Position numbers and translations under genes: made by a program | In this document: in pieces, positions 9,665 to 19,216 of the stretch | How positions within the stretch are numbered: the stretch's first letter is position 1 | Layout of the letters: each line of letters begins with the position of its first letter | The notes under the pieces: generated by a model | Seen by the model: the letters and a program-made list of their open reading frames with translations, nothing else | The model's database searches: none | What the model was told of the DNA's origin: nothing | NCBI GenBank assembly: GCA_964640795.1 | Contig: CAZXIN010000008.1 | Location: forward strand, 62,001 to 126,000 | Length of the DNA: 64,000 nt | From: M269 sp964640795 | GTDB taxonomy: Bacteria > Pseudomonadota > Gammaproteobacteria > Enterobacterales > Alteromonadaceae | Direction of reading: 5' to 3'

Positions 9665-11005
9665 TTATTTACGATTAATTGCCCAAAGCTCAATCACTAA
9701 CCCAGGGAAGTTACCACTCACATGTATTGCAAGCCCTTTCGACTGTTGGAGTTCATCCCACAATACATCATTCTTGCTGAGTTCAAAGTAGAAATACCCT
9801 GAACGATAGGGGATCTCCGGGGGAACTTGTGTCATGAGATTAACTTTGATTCCCGGCACCGCAGATTGCACAAGAGAAAATATCTTTTCGCCTGGGCCAA
9901 TCTTAATTTGTGTCGGAAACTCTGTTCTTAACCTCTCGTCTGTCATGTCAGCAGATACAGCTAAAATTAATACACCATTATCAAGCAGTGCTTTATGGGA
10001 CAGCCTAGCCGCTCTTATATTATTCTTAGGTTTAGATAGCTCAATTTGTGTCGCGATTTGCTCAAGTACAACTTTGAACGACGTATCAATGTCTTCCATC
10101 ACTGTATCGAAACAAAGAGCTAGCTTATCATGTTGATAAGATGGGTAGTTTATTGGTCTGCGGTCGGCTTTCATAAAAGTCGACAATTCACCGGCTGTGC
10201 TCACCAACAACTTATATAGGTCGAAAGGGTGAACAAATGACAATTTGGTGTACTGTTGAAAAATAGGCTCAACACGGTTTATTAAAAGCAATAATAAAAA
10301 ATCGGAAAACCCCGTTATACCCGCAGTAGAACCGGTATCTGTCGCTTGGTGTGATAGTGAATCTGCTCTCGCCGATAACATACCGAGTAACTCATTGAGC
10401 AGTCGTGTAATTTTGGCCGAAGCATGAACATTAATAATGTTCGGTATGAATTTATCACACAAGGTGATTTTACCACTGACCACTTCTTTAACCTTAGCAA
10501 TAGATAACGACATGTTTCCGTCGGGGATCGGAGAGTCTTCTGTAGAAACCATGAGTTTATAATCCAGATCACCTACAAGAACTGAAGCTGAGGCATTTGA
10601 TGAGCCTGTGTTGTCATGTATCTCTGACTCGTGTGGGATAATTCTGGCCACAGTATTTTCTTGCTCAGGGGAGCTTAATTCGTTTGCGTTGGCTTGAAGG
10701 TTAGGGAGTACAAGGTAAATTGTTGCATCTGTCACTCCATCTTCTAGTTTAATCGGTGCTGGTAACTTATTGATTTGTGGCGACTGAAAGGACGTGCCGT
10801 CTTGCATAGTACCGACACACTTCAGTAATGAAAACTGACCAAATGACAAATCTGATTCGGCAATGACTAAGTCTTGGAAACCCCAATAAAATGGCTGTGC
10901 CTGACTTAAGTTTTTATGTAGCTCTGATAAGGTAAATCGTTCTTGCTGTTGAAAGTGTTGAGGAAGTATGAATGTCCCTTCCTTCCATATCACACGATGA
11001 GCCAT
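9665..11005 (-). CDS. tssK: T6SS baseplate protein TssK
   Basis: 446 residues, the usual size. The N terminus has the diagnostic TssK signature VIWKEGTFILPQHFQQQERF. TssK links the baseplate to the TssL/TssM membrane complex. It sits between tssJ and tssL in the conserved J-K-L-M order. Confidence 0.96.
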   Translation of the reverse strand: MAHRVIWKEGTFILPQHFQQQERFTLSELHKNLSQAQPFYWGFQDLVIAESDLSFGQFSLLKCVGTMQDGTSFQSPQINKLPAPIKLEDGVTDATIYLVLPNLQANANELSSPEQENTVARIIPHESEIHDNTGSSNASASVLVGDLDYKLMVSTEDSPIPDGNMSLSIAKVKEVVSGKITLCDKFIPNIINVHASAKITRLLNELLGMLSARADSLSHQATDTGSTAGITGFSDFLLLLLINRVEPIFQQYTKLSFVHPFDLYKLLVSTAGELSTFMKADRRPINYPSYQHDKLALCFDTVMEDIDTSFKVVLEQIATQIELSKPKNNIRAARLSHKALLDNGVLILAVSADMTDERLRTEFPTQIKIGPGEKIFSLVQSAVPGIKVNLMTQVPPEIPYRSGYFYFELSKNDVLWDELQQSKGLAIHVSGNFPGLVIELWAINRK

Positions 11006-11025
11006 GCATTTTTCCTTTTAACGTA

Positions 11026-11529
11026 TTAACACCGGTTAGCTTTGGCAAGTGATGTGTTCGCCAGCTCAATACAGAGGTCTCTTGACCATCTTCCTTCAAT
11101 ATCTATGATCTGCCTTGCGACACCGCCTTCTTTTTGAAAAGCAGCAACAACACCCAGATACTTTGCATCGGAATTAACATCCAATTCGTACTCTTGGTTT
11201 TTGCCTGGAAACGCAAGTGTTTGATCAGATTTAACCAGACTAGCGCCTAGCTCCGCCTCAGCATTTGATAACAGCTTTTCGATATCAGCTTGTAGAAATT
11301 TTGTGTCATCAATTAGTTGAAAGACTTGTATAACAAGTGGCGATGGTCTACCTGCTTGATTAGGATTCAAGCCAGTGCTTACGGTTAAGTTTACTTCTAT
11401 TTCGTATGAATCTCCGCTAAAAATATCAGACACAGTTGCGCCAAATTGCGGTGTATTCGAGCATGCAGAAAGCAAGCTTAAGAAGGGTAAAAAGAGTAAA
11501 CCGTATCGAATTCCTTTAAAAGAAGCCAT
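11026..11529 (-). CDS. tssJ: T6SS outer-membrane lipoprotein TssJ
   Basis: Lipoprotein with a type II signal peptide and lipobox LLSAC. The mature part matches TssJ (QVFQLIDDTKFLQADIEKL, then YLGVVAAF). I place the start at the ATG at 11529, preceded by a strong GGGGGAG ribosome site, rather than at the upstream in-frame ATG at 11571, which would put 14 residues before the signal peptide. First gene of the - strand T6SS operon; the promoter should lie in 11530-11705. Confidence 0.93.
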   Translation of the reverse strand: MASFKGIRYGLLFLPFLSLLSACSNTPQFGATVSDIFSGDSYEIEVNLTVSTGLNPNQAGRPSPLVIQVFQLIDDTKFLQADIEKLLSNAEAELGASLVKSDQTLAFPGKNQEYELDVNSDAKYLGVVAAFQKEGGVARQIIDIEGRWSRDLCIELANTSLAKANRC

Positions 11530-11705
11530 AAGACTCCCCCTTACTGAGATTAAACTCTTGTTCGTTATCATTGTTAGATGTCAAGTTCAGCCTTATTTTT
11601 GAACATTATCATAACATTGATATTACGCAAAGGAAGGGTTGATTTTTTTGGCGTAATTAGTGATGATGGTTACTGAATAATCAACTACTAGATTGGACCT
11701 ACTCT

Positions 11706-11996
11706 ATGCCAGCTGCTGCTCGCCTAACTGATATGCATACTTGCCCTATGGTTACAGGTACTGTCCCGCATGTTGGGGGGCCTGTGTCAGGACCTTGCGT
11801 TCCAACTGTGCTTGTTGGAGGATTGCCAGCAGCAACTGTCGGCGATATGTGTGTATGTGTTGGGCCACCAGATACGATAGCTAAAGGATCCGCTACGGTT
11901 TTAATTGGCGGTAAACCAGCTGCTCGAATGGGCGATAGCACGGTTCATGGTGGTGTTATTGTGTCAGGGATTCCGACTGTCATGATTGGTGGATAA
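11706..11996 (+). CDS. PAAR-domain T6SS spike-tip protein
   Basis: 96 residues covering a stand-alone PAAR domain: PAAARLTDMHTCPM at the start, then repeated G-G-P-A and MGD motifs, and the Zn-site His/Cys residues. It caps the VgrG spike. There is no C-terminal toxin extension, so it is a structural or adaptor PAAR. Transcribed divergently from tssJ. Confidence 0.93.
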   Translation: MPAAARLTDMHTCPMVTGTVPHVGGPVSGPCVPTVLVGGLPAATVGDMCVCVGPPDTIAKGSATVLIGGKPAARMGDSTVHGGVIVSGIPTVMIGG

Positions 11997-12267
11997 GCTA
12001 GATACAAAGTAGTAAAGGTAGCAAGCAGAATTACCTCTTGCTTCTGTTTGATTCTATGTCCTCCAAGCCTTCAATAGTACTAATCTGTTTTCAGTTTCAC
12101 TCCGTTAACTTCACTCTCATTCATTGCCATTGTCTTTAAATAATTCATTCACGTTATAAATGCGCCTTTATTAATCTAACTCGTTAGTGACAGTATTATT
12201 AATTAGCATGATACAGGCAAAATCTGTTATAACTTTCAGATAGAAAAATAATAATTGGAAAGTAAAA

Positions 12268-14094
12268 GTGAAGATCTTTTTTAAATGGCTGGGGATAGCT
12301 CTGCTGACTATTCTGATACTGGGTAGTGTGTTGGGAACTCATGAATGGTATGCGAAAAAGCCTTTGTTTTTTAGGGCTTTCTTAGATCGCTCTTTGATTA
12401 AAGTCGCCTTTGATAGCCCAGAAACACTAACATCGCTAGGCTTTTTGGAGTCTTTTGGGATTAAAGGACACAATGCGAAACTAGACGATGATAGCCTCGA
12501 AAAAGGGGAAGAGCTTTACACTCTCATGAAAGAAGTACGCGAAACCTTGCTGACTTATGATGATGAAGATCTTAGTGAAGACCAATTATTATCTAAAGAA
12601 ATCGCCATGTACTTGCTTAACGCAGGCGTTGAGGCCGAACCCTATCGTTATCACAACTATCCAGTGAATCAGCTTTTTGGGGTGCAAAATGGTTATCCAA
12701 GCTTTATGGATGCTCAACACAGAGTGACAAACCGAGATGATGCTGAAAACTATATATTGCGTTTAGCAGCTGTTAAACAGAAGTTCATGCAAAACATGCA
12801 AGGGTTGGAATTGCGAGAGCAAAAGGGGATTATCCCGCCTCAATTTATGATAGATCGTGTACTTGAGGAAATGAATGATTTTGTTAACACCTTACCAGAG
12901 GAAAACATCTTATATACCTCTTTGGAACGAAAAATCGATGAAGCAGAAAGCTTTGCTATAGAAGATAAGAATCAAATATTGAAAGAAGCTAAGCAGCAGA
13001 TAACAGAAACGGTTTATCCTGCTTATCAGCTTTTTATTGATCACTTTACTCAGCTTAGAAGCAAAGCAGGAACTGACGATGGCTTTTGGCGCCTGGATGG
13101 CGGTGATATTGCTTACCAGCAAGCTTTGCGATTTTTTACTACCACGAATTATACGGCAGATCATATTCACAATACGGGTCTTTTAGAAGTCGAGCGCATC
13201 CAAGCTGAGATAGTGAATATATTAGCTGAGCAGGGTTACGATATTTCAGCTGGTTTTACTCAAGCGATAGACGCATTAAAAGCAGATCCTCGCTTCTATT
13301 ATCCTGATACGGATGAAGGTCGGCAACAGATATTAGAGGATTATCAAACGATTCTTGATGACATTGATAAGGGCATAGGTACTGCTTTTAACATTCGCCC
13401 CAAAGCTGGTATGGAAGTGAAACGTATCCCTGAGTTTAAAGAGAAAACGGCACCGGGTGCATATTACCAGCGTCCTTCACTTGATGGAGCGCGTTTAGGT
13501 GCGTTCTTTGCAAATCTGTATGATATTAAAGCAACACCCAAATATGCTATGCGAACCTTGGCTTATCATGAGGGGATTCCGGGACATCACTTTCAAGTTA
13601 CTATTTCTATGGAGCTAGAAGGGTTGCCGATTTTTAGGACGCTATCTCCCTTTACTGCTTACACAGAAGGTTGGGCATTATATACAGAGAGGCTCGCTTG
13701 GGAGTTAGGTTTTCAGGATGATCCTTTCGACAACATTGGCCGCTTACAAGCTGAATTATTTAGAGCGGTACGATTAGTGGTGGATACGGGCATCCATGCA
13801 AAGCGATGGACTAGAGAGTACGCGATAGAATATATGCTGGATAATACCGGTATGGCCGAATCAGACGTTATTTCTGAAATCGAGCGTTATATTGTCATGC
13901 CTGGACAAGCAACCTCTTATAAGGTTGGGATGATGAAAATATTAGATGTTCGTGAAAAGGCTAAGCAGGCTTTAGGCGACAGGTTTGATCTGGCTGAGTT
14001 CCATGACGTGGTGTTAAAAAACGGCGCGGTGCCATTAGATATTCTCGAACGTTTAGTTGATAAATACATTCAGCAAACTGGTGCAACCCAATAA
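12268..14094 (+). CDS. DUF885-family putative metallopeptidase with N-terminal membrane anchor
   Basis: 608 residues. An N-terminal hydrophobic segment (IALLTILILGSVLGT) predicts export or anchoring. The DUF885 core has the HExxH-like motif YHEGIPGHHF near residue 435, followed by TEGWALYTERLAWELG near residue 470, and is complete to the C terminus. The likely start is the GTG at 12268. It is a monocistronic-looking gene between the T6SS and the peptide island; no link to either is evident. Confidence 0.85.
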   Translation: MKIFFKWLGIALLTILILGSVLGTHEWYAKKPLFFRAFLDRSLIKVAFDSPETLTSLGFLESFGIKGHNAKLDDDSLEKGEELYTLMKEVRETLLTYDDEDLSEDQLLSKEIAMYLLNAGVEAEPYRYHNYPVNQLFGVQNGYPSFMDAQHRVTNRDDAENYILRLAAVKQKFMQNMQGLELREQKGIIPPQFMIDRVLEEMNDFVNTLPEENILYTSLERKIDEAESFAIEDKNQILKEAKQQITETVYPAYQLFIDHFTQLRSKAGTDDGFWRLDGGDIAYQQALRFFTTTNYTADHIHNTGLLEVERIQAEIVNILAEQGYDISAGFTQAIDALKADPRFYYPDTDEGRQQILEDYQTILDDIDKGIGTAFNIRPKAGMEVKRIPEFKEKTAPGAYYQRPSLDGARLGAFFANLYDIKATPKYAMRTLAYHEGIPGHHFQVTISMELEGLPIFRTLSPFTAYTEGWALYTERLAWELGFQDDPFDNIGRLQAELFRAVRLVVDTGIHAKRWTREYAIEYMLDNTGMAESDVISEIERYIVMPGQATSYKVGMMKILDVREKAKQALGDRFDLAEFHDVVLKNGAVPLDILERLVDKYIQQTGATQ

Positions 14095-14219
14095 CCAAAG
14101 CTAAGGATTGCTGTTGTGCGTACTTTTAGCTTATATTCATAGGCTTACAAGTACGCGCTGCAATCAAAAAGTCTTTACTCAGAACAAAATCTATACAGTA
14201 AAGATTAACGCACTCTAGT

Positions 14220-17200
14220 TTAGTGGTTGACTTTCTTACTTTGATAAAGGTAAAAACGCCTCATAAAATCATGCATGGCTAATTCATGCTCTCTGCCATA
14301 AGCTTTGAACATTCTGTTATTGCTCATATGAAGGATAGAACTTAACAGGTCATTCTTGGTAAATGGTGTTAGACTTGGTAGCGTTTTATTTATCTCATCA
14401 ATGTGAGGTTTAACGGCCTCTTTCCATTTATTCATTAGTGGAAAAATAACCTGATGAGTTTTATCTTGAGACAAAGTTTGAGAGGCACTAAAGGATTCGA
14501 TATCGTTAATAAGTGTTTGTTTGAGGGGATGGTATTTATTACCCATTTGCTTGCGTAACTCACCGGTCTCTTTGAATTCCTGCCCAAAACCATGCCTTAG
14601 ACGCGAGATAAGGTCTAATTTATCGTCTACTGAATAGCCAAACAGTTCTAGTAATTGATCTGTGATCAAAATTAATAGTCGCCATCTTATCTCTTCACCA
14701 TATTCATGAATATAGTAAAGCCCGTTGGTAATAAGGTTGCTCTCTGCGGTGAATAATTGCTCTACAGCATTTATGATTAACGGCCCGCCATAACGCTCAA
14801 CTTCTCGTTCATAGGTGAACAGTTGAACCGTGTGAAGTTCTTCGTTCTCTATCATAGGAGCAAAAGATGCGTTCAACTTTGGAAGAAGTTCGCCATAAAG
14901 TGTTTTTGGATCGCCGTTAAAGCGCACGCGTATATGCCACTCAGGATCAGAATATCTGATGAAAAACCACTTTTCGTATAAATCATTATGTTTCTCTAGT
15001 AAGGGAGAAAGCTGTTCTACTAAAAAGTTTTCTACCGATGTGTTACCTGAATATATTTTAAGGCTCATCCACTCTGAACCCGGAGAAAACTTACGACTAA
15101 TGGGTTTCGTTTCTAAATAGCTATTGAGGTTTTTGTTAAGTGTTCTGTATGGCGTTGCTGAAGCATTCCAAAAAGGGATAATGACTTCGTTACAAAAATA
15201 CTCTTCATCGGGTGTTTTAACTGCCGATTTATATTGAGTTATTAATGCTTCCTTAAGTTCCACGTAGTCTCTATTCTTGGTTTCTGAACTTAATATTTCT
15301 AGCATATGCTGATTGCGCAGATCTAAATGCAAAACATTGTCAGCATGGTGAAAACAAACAAGGTTGTCGAGTTGGTACTTTTGTTTTAAGTTTTCGAGCT
15401 TCTCTTCTCCTTTGTCAGCATCCAGAAGCTCGACAATTTCCTTTCTCGGTATCTGCCAAGTTTTCTCATGAATAATCATATTATCAATCAATATTCGAGG
15501 GGTGAAATGAGCATGATTGAAGCTAGCGGGAAGTGTACATCGAGGAGCAGACACCGTTTGATATTGCATAGTGCACAAAAACTTATAGATGCTTAGGCTT
15601 CGGTGAGAATAGTTGTGCGCTGACGAGAGCCTTGGAATGATCTGTTTTTGTAATCGCTTTGACCAGAGCTTGACTTGACCTTCTTCAACCCAGATATAGA
15701 GATCATTGATACTGATTTTATAGTGATCTTCCGTATCTGTATCAGCCATAAATACAATTTCATATTGCCTGAGTCTCGGCCGAGCTATGACATTCCCTGG
15801 GCGCCCATCAGGTAGGTGCACTATTTCAGCAAAAATCACTTCTGGTGATAGCTCTTCTTCCTTTTTAAGGTGAGCAATGACTTTGTTATTTAACCCTTCA
15901 TCTAAATGGCAAAAACGACCTAGTAAATTTGCCGCAGAAGGCCCATGACAACCTTTAAACTTTATAATTGGGTTGTCGTTTTTGTCTTGGAATAGAGAAA
16001 CGAACGCGCCAAAAGATGCTGGGAGGTTTGTCTTCTTCTTGGTCTTATCTATTAGTTGTTTTAACTCTCTACTTTTTAGTGTGATAACGGGTTTTTCACG
16101 ATTTTCTGGTAATGAAAGAGCTCGTATTATCGCTAGTTCCAGAGGAGATGGCCAAATTGCTCGATTTACCCCAGTCTCACTTTTATTTAAACGAAGTCCC
16201 GCAATAATCGATGATTCATAGCCCGTTTCGTTAGAGAAACCAATACCGGATTCATCATCAAGCGCGATACTCAGAGGAACAAGTTGCCCCTCGAACCTTT
16301 GATTAAATTGCATTATAAAGTTGTTGAGTGGGTTCTTGTGGTCATTAGATAGCTGGTTGATTAACAATAATTTATCGTATAACGATGTCATTAAGTTCTG
16401 GTCAATTTCACAATGTTCGAAGTCTTGGCTAATATCAACTTGAAACAACTTGTTCTCGTCTACATCAATTGGCAGATTGTCCAAGCCGCTCTTTATTCTT
16501 TTATAATCATCCACACACGCATAGCCTTGCGTATCCAATTTCATGATATCGTTGAGAGCATTGTTGAGGTGAGAAGCCGTATCACTTTCGGCAATGTGAG
16601 AGACTGATTTGACGAATGATGTATCTGGTGCACTACCTGTTAGTAATAAAGGTATATCTGCAACCAAAGCCGATTCGCTTATCAAAGCTTTGATAAAATC
16701 TCTGACATCACCTTTCTCTGCATCAGGGTATTGAGTGACGAATTGTTCGGTAAGTTCTTCTATAGTTCGGCCTTGAGAAGCAGACGCTACGATATAATTA
16801 AAGTATTCGTTTGATTCAATTTCACTCAAGCGGAATTGTCTAGTTTTATTGGAGTGATAAGCTTCGATATAGCGGCAATGATTGGCGATGAAATAAAGAG
16901 AGTCATTAGGGTAATATCTGAGATTCTCATTGTTGGCATGTTGGACATGTTCTTTTAGGGATGATAGCAAGAACATGTCCAGGCGCGTTTTTCTACTTCT
17001 GATTTTATGGGGAGAGGGAGAAAGGTTAGTAACCTGAGAAAATGCCCCTAGATGGACACCGGAAAAAAGGCCAAATGGTGTGGGTCTTGAACACATGCGA
17101 ATGAAATACTTGAGTAGTGCAGCTTCAATTTTTTTTCCTTGTTTCGAATCAGGTGATTTTTTCCATGTGTTAATACGTTCCAATAGTGAAGGGCTGGCGA

Positions 17201-17354
17201 TATAGAGGCTTTCGGTCACGTAGTCATCGGAGAGCCATGTTAAAAGCCGCTCTTTGATGTTTAGCTTATTTGCATCTTGTTTGTACAATCTATTAAAAGG
17301 TAATTTAGGGGTTCGTATAACAAAAAAACTTTCATTTGGATATTGGGAAGGCAT
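14220..17354 (-). CDS. Full-length LanB-type lantibiotic dehydratase
   Basis: 1044 residues, the full length of class I lanthipeptide dehydratases, which use glutamyl-tRNA to glutamylate Ser/Thr and then eliminate to Dha/Dhb. The N-terminal glutamylation domain starts with FFVIRTPKLPFNRLYK and contains PTPFGLFSGVHLG. The C-terminal elimination domain begins near residue 759 (WMSLKIYSG) and carries WFFIRYSDPEWHIRVRF and TYEREVERYGG. Both halves are in one chain, unlike the split enzymes of thiopeptide or goadsporin clusters. No LanC cyclase or LanP is visible in the window. The probable substrate is the small gene at 18223 on the opposite strand. Confidence 0.93.
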   Translation of the reverse strand: MPSQYPNESFFVIRTPKLPFNRLYKQDANKLNIKERLLTWLSDDYVTESLYIASPSLLERINTWKKSPDSKQGKKIEAALLKYFIRMCSRPTPFGLFSGVHLGAFSQVTNLSPSPHKIRSRKTRLDMFLLSSLKEHVQHANNENLRYYPNDSLYFIANHCRYIEAYHSNKTRQFRLSEIESNEYFNYIVASASQGRTIEELTEQFVTQYPDAEKGDVRDFIKALISESALVADIPLLLTGSAPDTSFVKSVSHIAESDTASHLNNALNDIMKLDTQGYACVDDYKRIKSGLDNLPIDVDENKLFQVDISQDFEHCEIDQNLMTSLYDKLLLINQLSNDHKNPLNNFIMQFNQRFEGQLVPLSIALDDESGIGFSNETGYESSIIAGLRLNKSETGVNRAIWPSPLELAIIRALSLPENREKPVITLKSRELKQLIDKTKKKTNLPASFGAFVSLFQDKNDNPIIKFKGCHGPSAANLLGRFCHLDEGLNNKVIAHLKKEEELSPEVIFAEIVHLPDGRPGNVIARPRLRQYEIVFMADTDTEDHYKISINDLYIWVEEGQVKLWSKRLQKQIIPRLSSAHNYSHRSLSIYKFLCTMQYQTVSAPRCTLPASFNHAHFTPRILIDNMIIHEKTWQIPRKEIVELLDADKGEEKLENLKQKYQLDNLVCFHHADNVLHLDLRNQHMLEILSSETKNRDYVELKEALITQYKSAVKTPDEEYFCNEVIIPFWNASATPYRTLNKNLNSYLETKPISRKFSPGSEWMSLKIYSGNTSVENFLVEQLSPLLEKHNDLYEKWFFIRYSDPEWHIRVRFNGDPKTLYGELLPKLNASFAPMIENEELHTVQLFTYEREVERYGGPLIINAVEQLFTAESNLITNGLYYIHEYGEEIRWRLLILITDQLLELFGYSVDDKLDLISRLRHGFGQEFKETGELRKQMGNKYHPLKQTLINDIESFSASQTLSQDKTHQVIFPLMNKWKEAVKPHIDEINKTLPSLTPFTKNDLLSSILHMSNNRMFKAYGREHELAMHDFMRRFYLYQSKKVNH

Positions 17355-17579
17355 TCATTGTCCTTTTTTGAGGCACTGTTTCTATATCTCAGGTGCCAGT
17401 AGCCTAAAAATAGAAAGGTGAACTGGGATTGATTACCAATTTAGCCGTGATCGGAAAGCAACTCTTTTACATTATTAGCTGCAACATTGGCTTGAAAATA
17501 TATTTTGTCTAACCTAATAAATCAAGGTTTCTCTGTTTAGATTTTAGGTCAGCTTTTGGCTAGGCCGTATCTATGTTTG

Positions 17580-17733
17580 TGATGATATAGCGTGCCTCCT
17601 CAGAAGCTTGAAAGTGAGTGTGTCTGCAACGCCAATTGTAAAATGTGTTTTGCAATATGCTCATACCTTGGCGTGCTTCATCAACCATAGAATCAGCTTC
17701 ATATTGTTTGACTACTCTGATAATTTTTTTCGA
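17580..17733 (-). pseudogene. Decayed IS3-family OrfA fragment
   Basis: On the - strand this reads IIRVVKQYEADSMVDEARQG, then NTFYNWR, closely matching the intact OrfA at 31109-31312 (IIRVIKQHEAGAKVDGICRE, GTFYNWR). No ends or OrfB remain. It marks an old IS event between lanB and its presumed precursor gene. Confidence 0.75.
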
Positions 17734-17866
17734 TGTAACACTACTTGAATATTGAGCTTTCCCTTGTCCTAAGCTTATTAAAATATCAACAAAATCATTG
17801 TGTTAAATGAGAAATGGGAGTTACTTTTACCGAAATATTCAAAGGTTATAGTAACGCTAAATTGAT

Positions 17867-17897
17867 AAAGCCCCTAGCATGGCGGTGCAGGGGCTTT
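17867..17897. other. Strong hairpin between lanB and the precursor gene
   Basis: AAAGCCCCT and AGGGGCTTT form a perfect 9-bp stem with a 13-nt loop. Neither strand has a following T tract, so it is not an ordinary terminator. The rest of 17355-18222 shows only the IS3 scar and AT-rich DNA, which must hold the divergent promoters of lanB and the precursor. Confidence 0.5.
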
Positions 17898-18222
17898 GAG
17901 TTACATGTGCGAGAAAATGCAGATGTAATAAGGAAACTGCAATCTACTGGACTATGGCTTTTGGATCAATGTTTTATTTCGAAAATATTTCTAGAAAATA
18001 CTAATAAAAAAACCTTATCGTTTCTTATTTTTTTTATTAAGTTTAATTAAAACAGTTAGTTAATTCGAAACGTTATGGGGAATTCCTAACGTGTTAGTAA
18101 GTGATTTTTTTTATTTTTGGGGTATGGTGAATGTGCTTCAAGCAATTGAGCAAAAAATAAAAACGAAGACAAAACTATAAATTAATGACATTTAACAACG
18201 ACGTAGACGTATAGGAAGTATC

Positions 18223-18408
18223 ATGATGAACATGAAAGATAAAGTTGAATTGAAATTAAACAAAAAGAATCTTAAAAACTTGACTCTAGATGATAATGTT
18301 ATTCCAAGGCACATGACTAATAGTGTTCATGGCGCGAGTGCTGGCCCTGAACTTATTGTCACTACTTCTCTTGGCCATGAAGGTCAAAATGAACCACCAC
18401 AAGGGTAG
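18223..18408 (+). CDS. Probable precursor peptide for the LanB dehydratase, without Cys
   Basis: 61 residues. The N-terminal part (KVELKLNKKNLKNLTLDD) resembles class I lanthipeptide leaders, especially those of the Bacteroidetes type with L-x-LNKK-x-L-x-x-L-T. Residues 34-38 read SVHGA, which fits the double-glycine cleavage pattern of the neighbouring peptides (SVTGG) with V at -4 and G at -2. Cleavage there would give a 23-residue core starting SAGPELIVTTS. The core has Ser39, Thr47, Thr48 and Ser49 as dehydration candidates and no Cys, so no lanthionine can form within the peptide. Function inferred from position and leader only. Confidence 0.7.
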   Translation: MMNMKDKVELKLNKKNLKNLTLDDNVIPRHMTNSVHGASAGPELIVTTSLGHEGQNEPPQG

Positions 18409-18604
18409 CAAACTCAAGTTTTTGGCTAAATGTAAATGATGCATGTAGCTATAAAAGAATGTCGCCTCAGTGTTTAGTAGCTAATATTGTGGCGCATTCT
18501 TAACAATTGCCAATTCAGGTTGCTGAAAGGGAAGCTTTATAGCTCCTCTTTTTACAATATCAAGATTAGCTTTAAAATATCCCTAAATTAAATAAGGCGC
18601 TTCT

Positions 18605-19216
18605 ATGCCAGTTAGAAAGTTTGGATTAATATTGTCTATTGTGGTTTCAGGTCAAGCATATGGAGAGATAGACATTAATCTGTTTGAGCCGACAACTATA
18701 CTTGTTATTTCCCGAAGCTCCGGTATTGTTCAGGAAAAGCTAATAACCCCTGAACAACATGTTGATAACGGTGACGAAATTCTCACTTTATACACTGAGG
18801 AAAAGCACAACAGTGTTGTTGCAACTTCAAATGGTGTATTAAGGGAGTATGCTGACTCAGTACAAGAAGGTAATATCATTCAGGAAGGGGACATTGTTGC
18901 TATACTAGTGAGTGAAAAAACCAAAGGCGTATTAATACCTCAAAATGAAGAGGCGTTGCCTTCCACATTAAAAGTTGGTGATATATATTGCTGCTTGAAT
19001 ATTGAACATAATGAATTTGATATAGATATTCAGAGCATTACCCAGATTAATCATCAAATGGTTTACTATTTTGCTGTTGAAAATACACCTTCATTGACAA
19101 GGTTGTTGCAAAGTAAAGAGGATGCCAAACAGGAATTAAATATCTCATTTGAAATAAACTCTAAACAAGAAAATACCTTGTTGCCTACTACTGATGCAAT
19201 TGAAACTTTGCACTAG
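18605..19216 (+). CDS. Exported protein with a lipoyl/biotinyl-type hairpin domain
   Basis: 203 residues. An N-terminal signal peptide (ILSIVVSGQAYG) is followed by a barrel-sandwich fold like that of HlyD-type adaptors (ISRSSGIVQEKLITPEQHV-NGDEILTLY, then GNIIQEGDIVAIL). The coiled coil and membrane anchor of a real adaptor are missing. It sits between the LanB precursor and the exporter genes, so it may be an accessory periplasmic part of the export machine. Specific role unknown. Confidence 0.6.
   Translation: MPVRKFGLILSIVVSGQAYGEIDINLFEPTTILVISRSSGIVQEKLITPEQHVDNGDEILTLYTEEKHNSVVATSNGVLREYADSVQEGNIIQEGDIVAILVSEKTKGVLIPQNEEALPSTLKVGDIYCCLNIEHNEFDIDIQSITQINHQMVYYFAVENTPSLTRLLQSKEDAKQELNISFEINSKQENTLLPTTDAIETLH

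Noticed and set aside
14220..17354. Reading the LanB gene as a split thiopeptide-type enzyme
   Set aside because: Both glutamylation and elimination domains are present in one 1044-residue chain.
17814..18050. 78-codon + strand ORF before the LanB precursor
   Set aside because: No recognisable protein, no ribosome site, includes the 17867 hairpin; probably chance.
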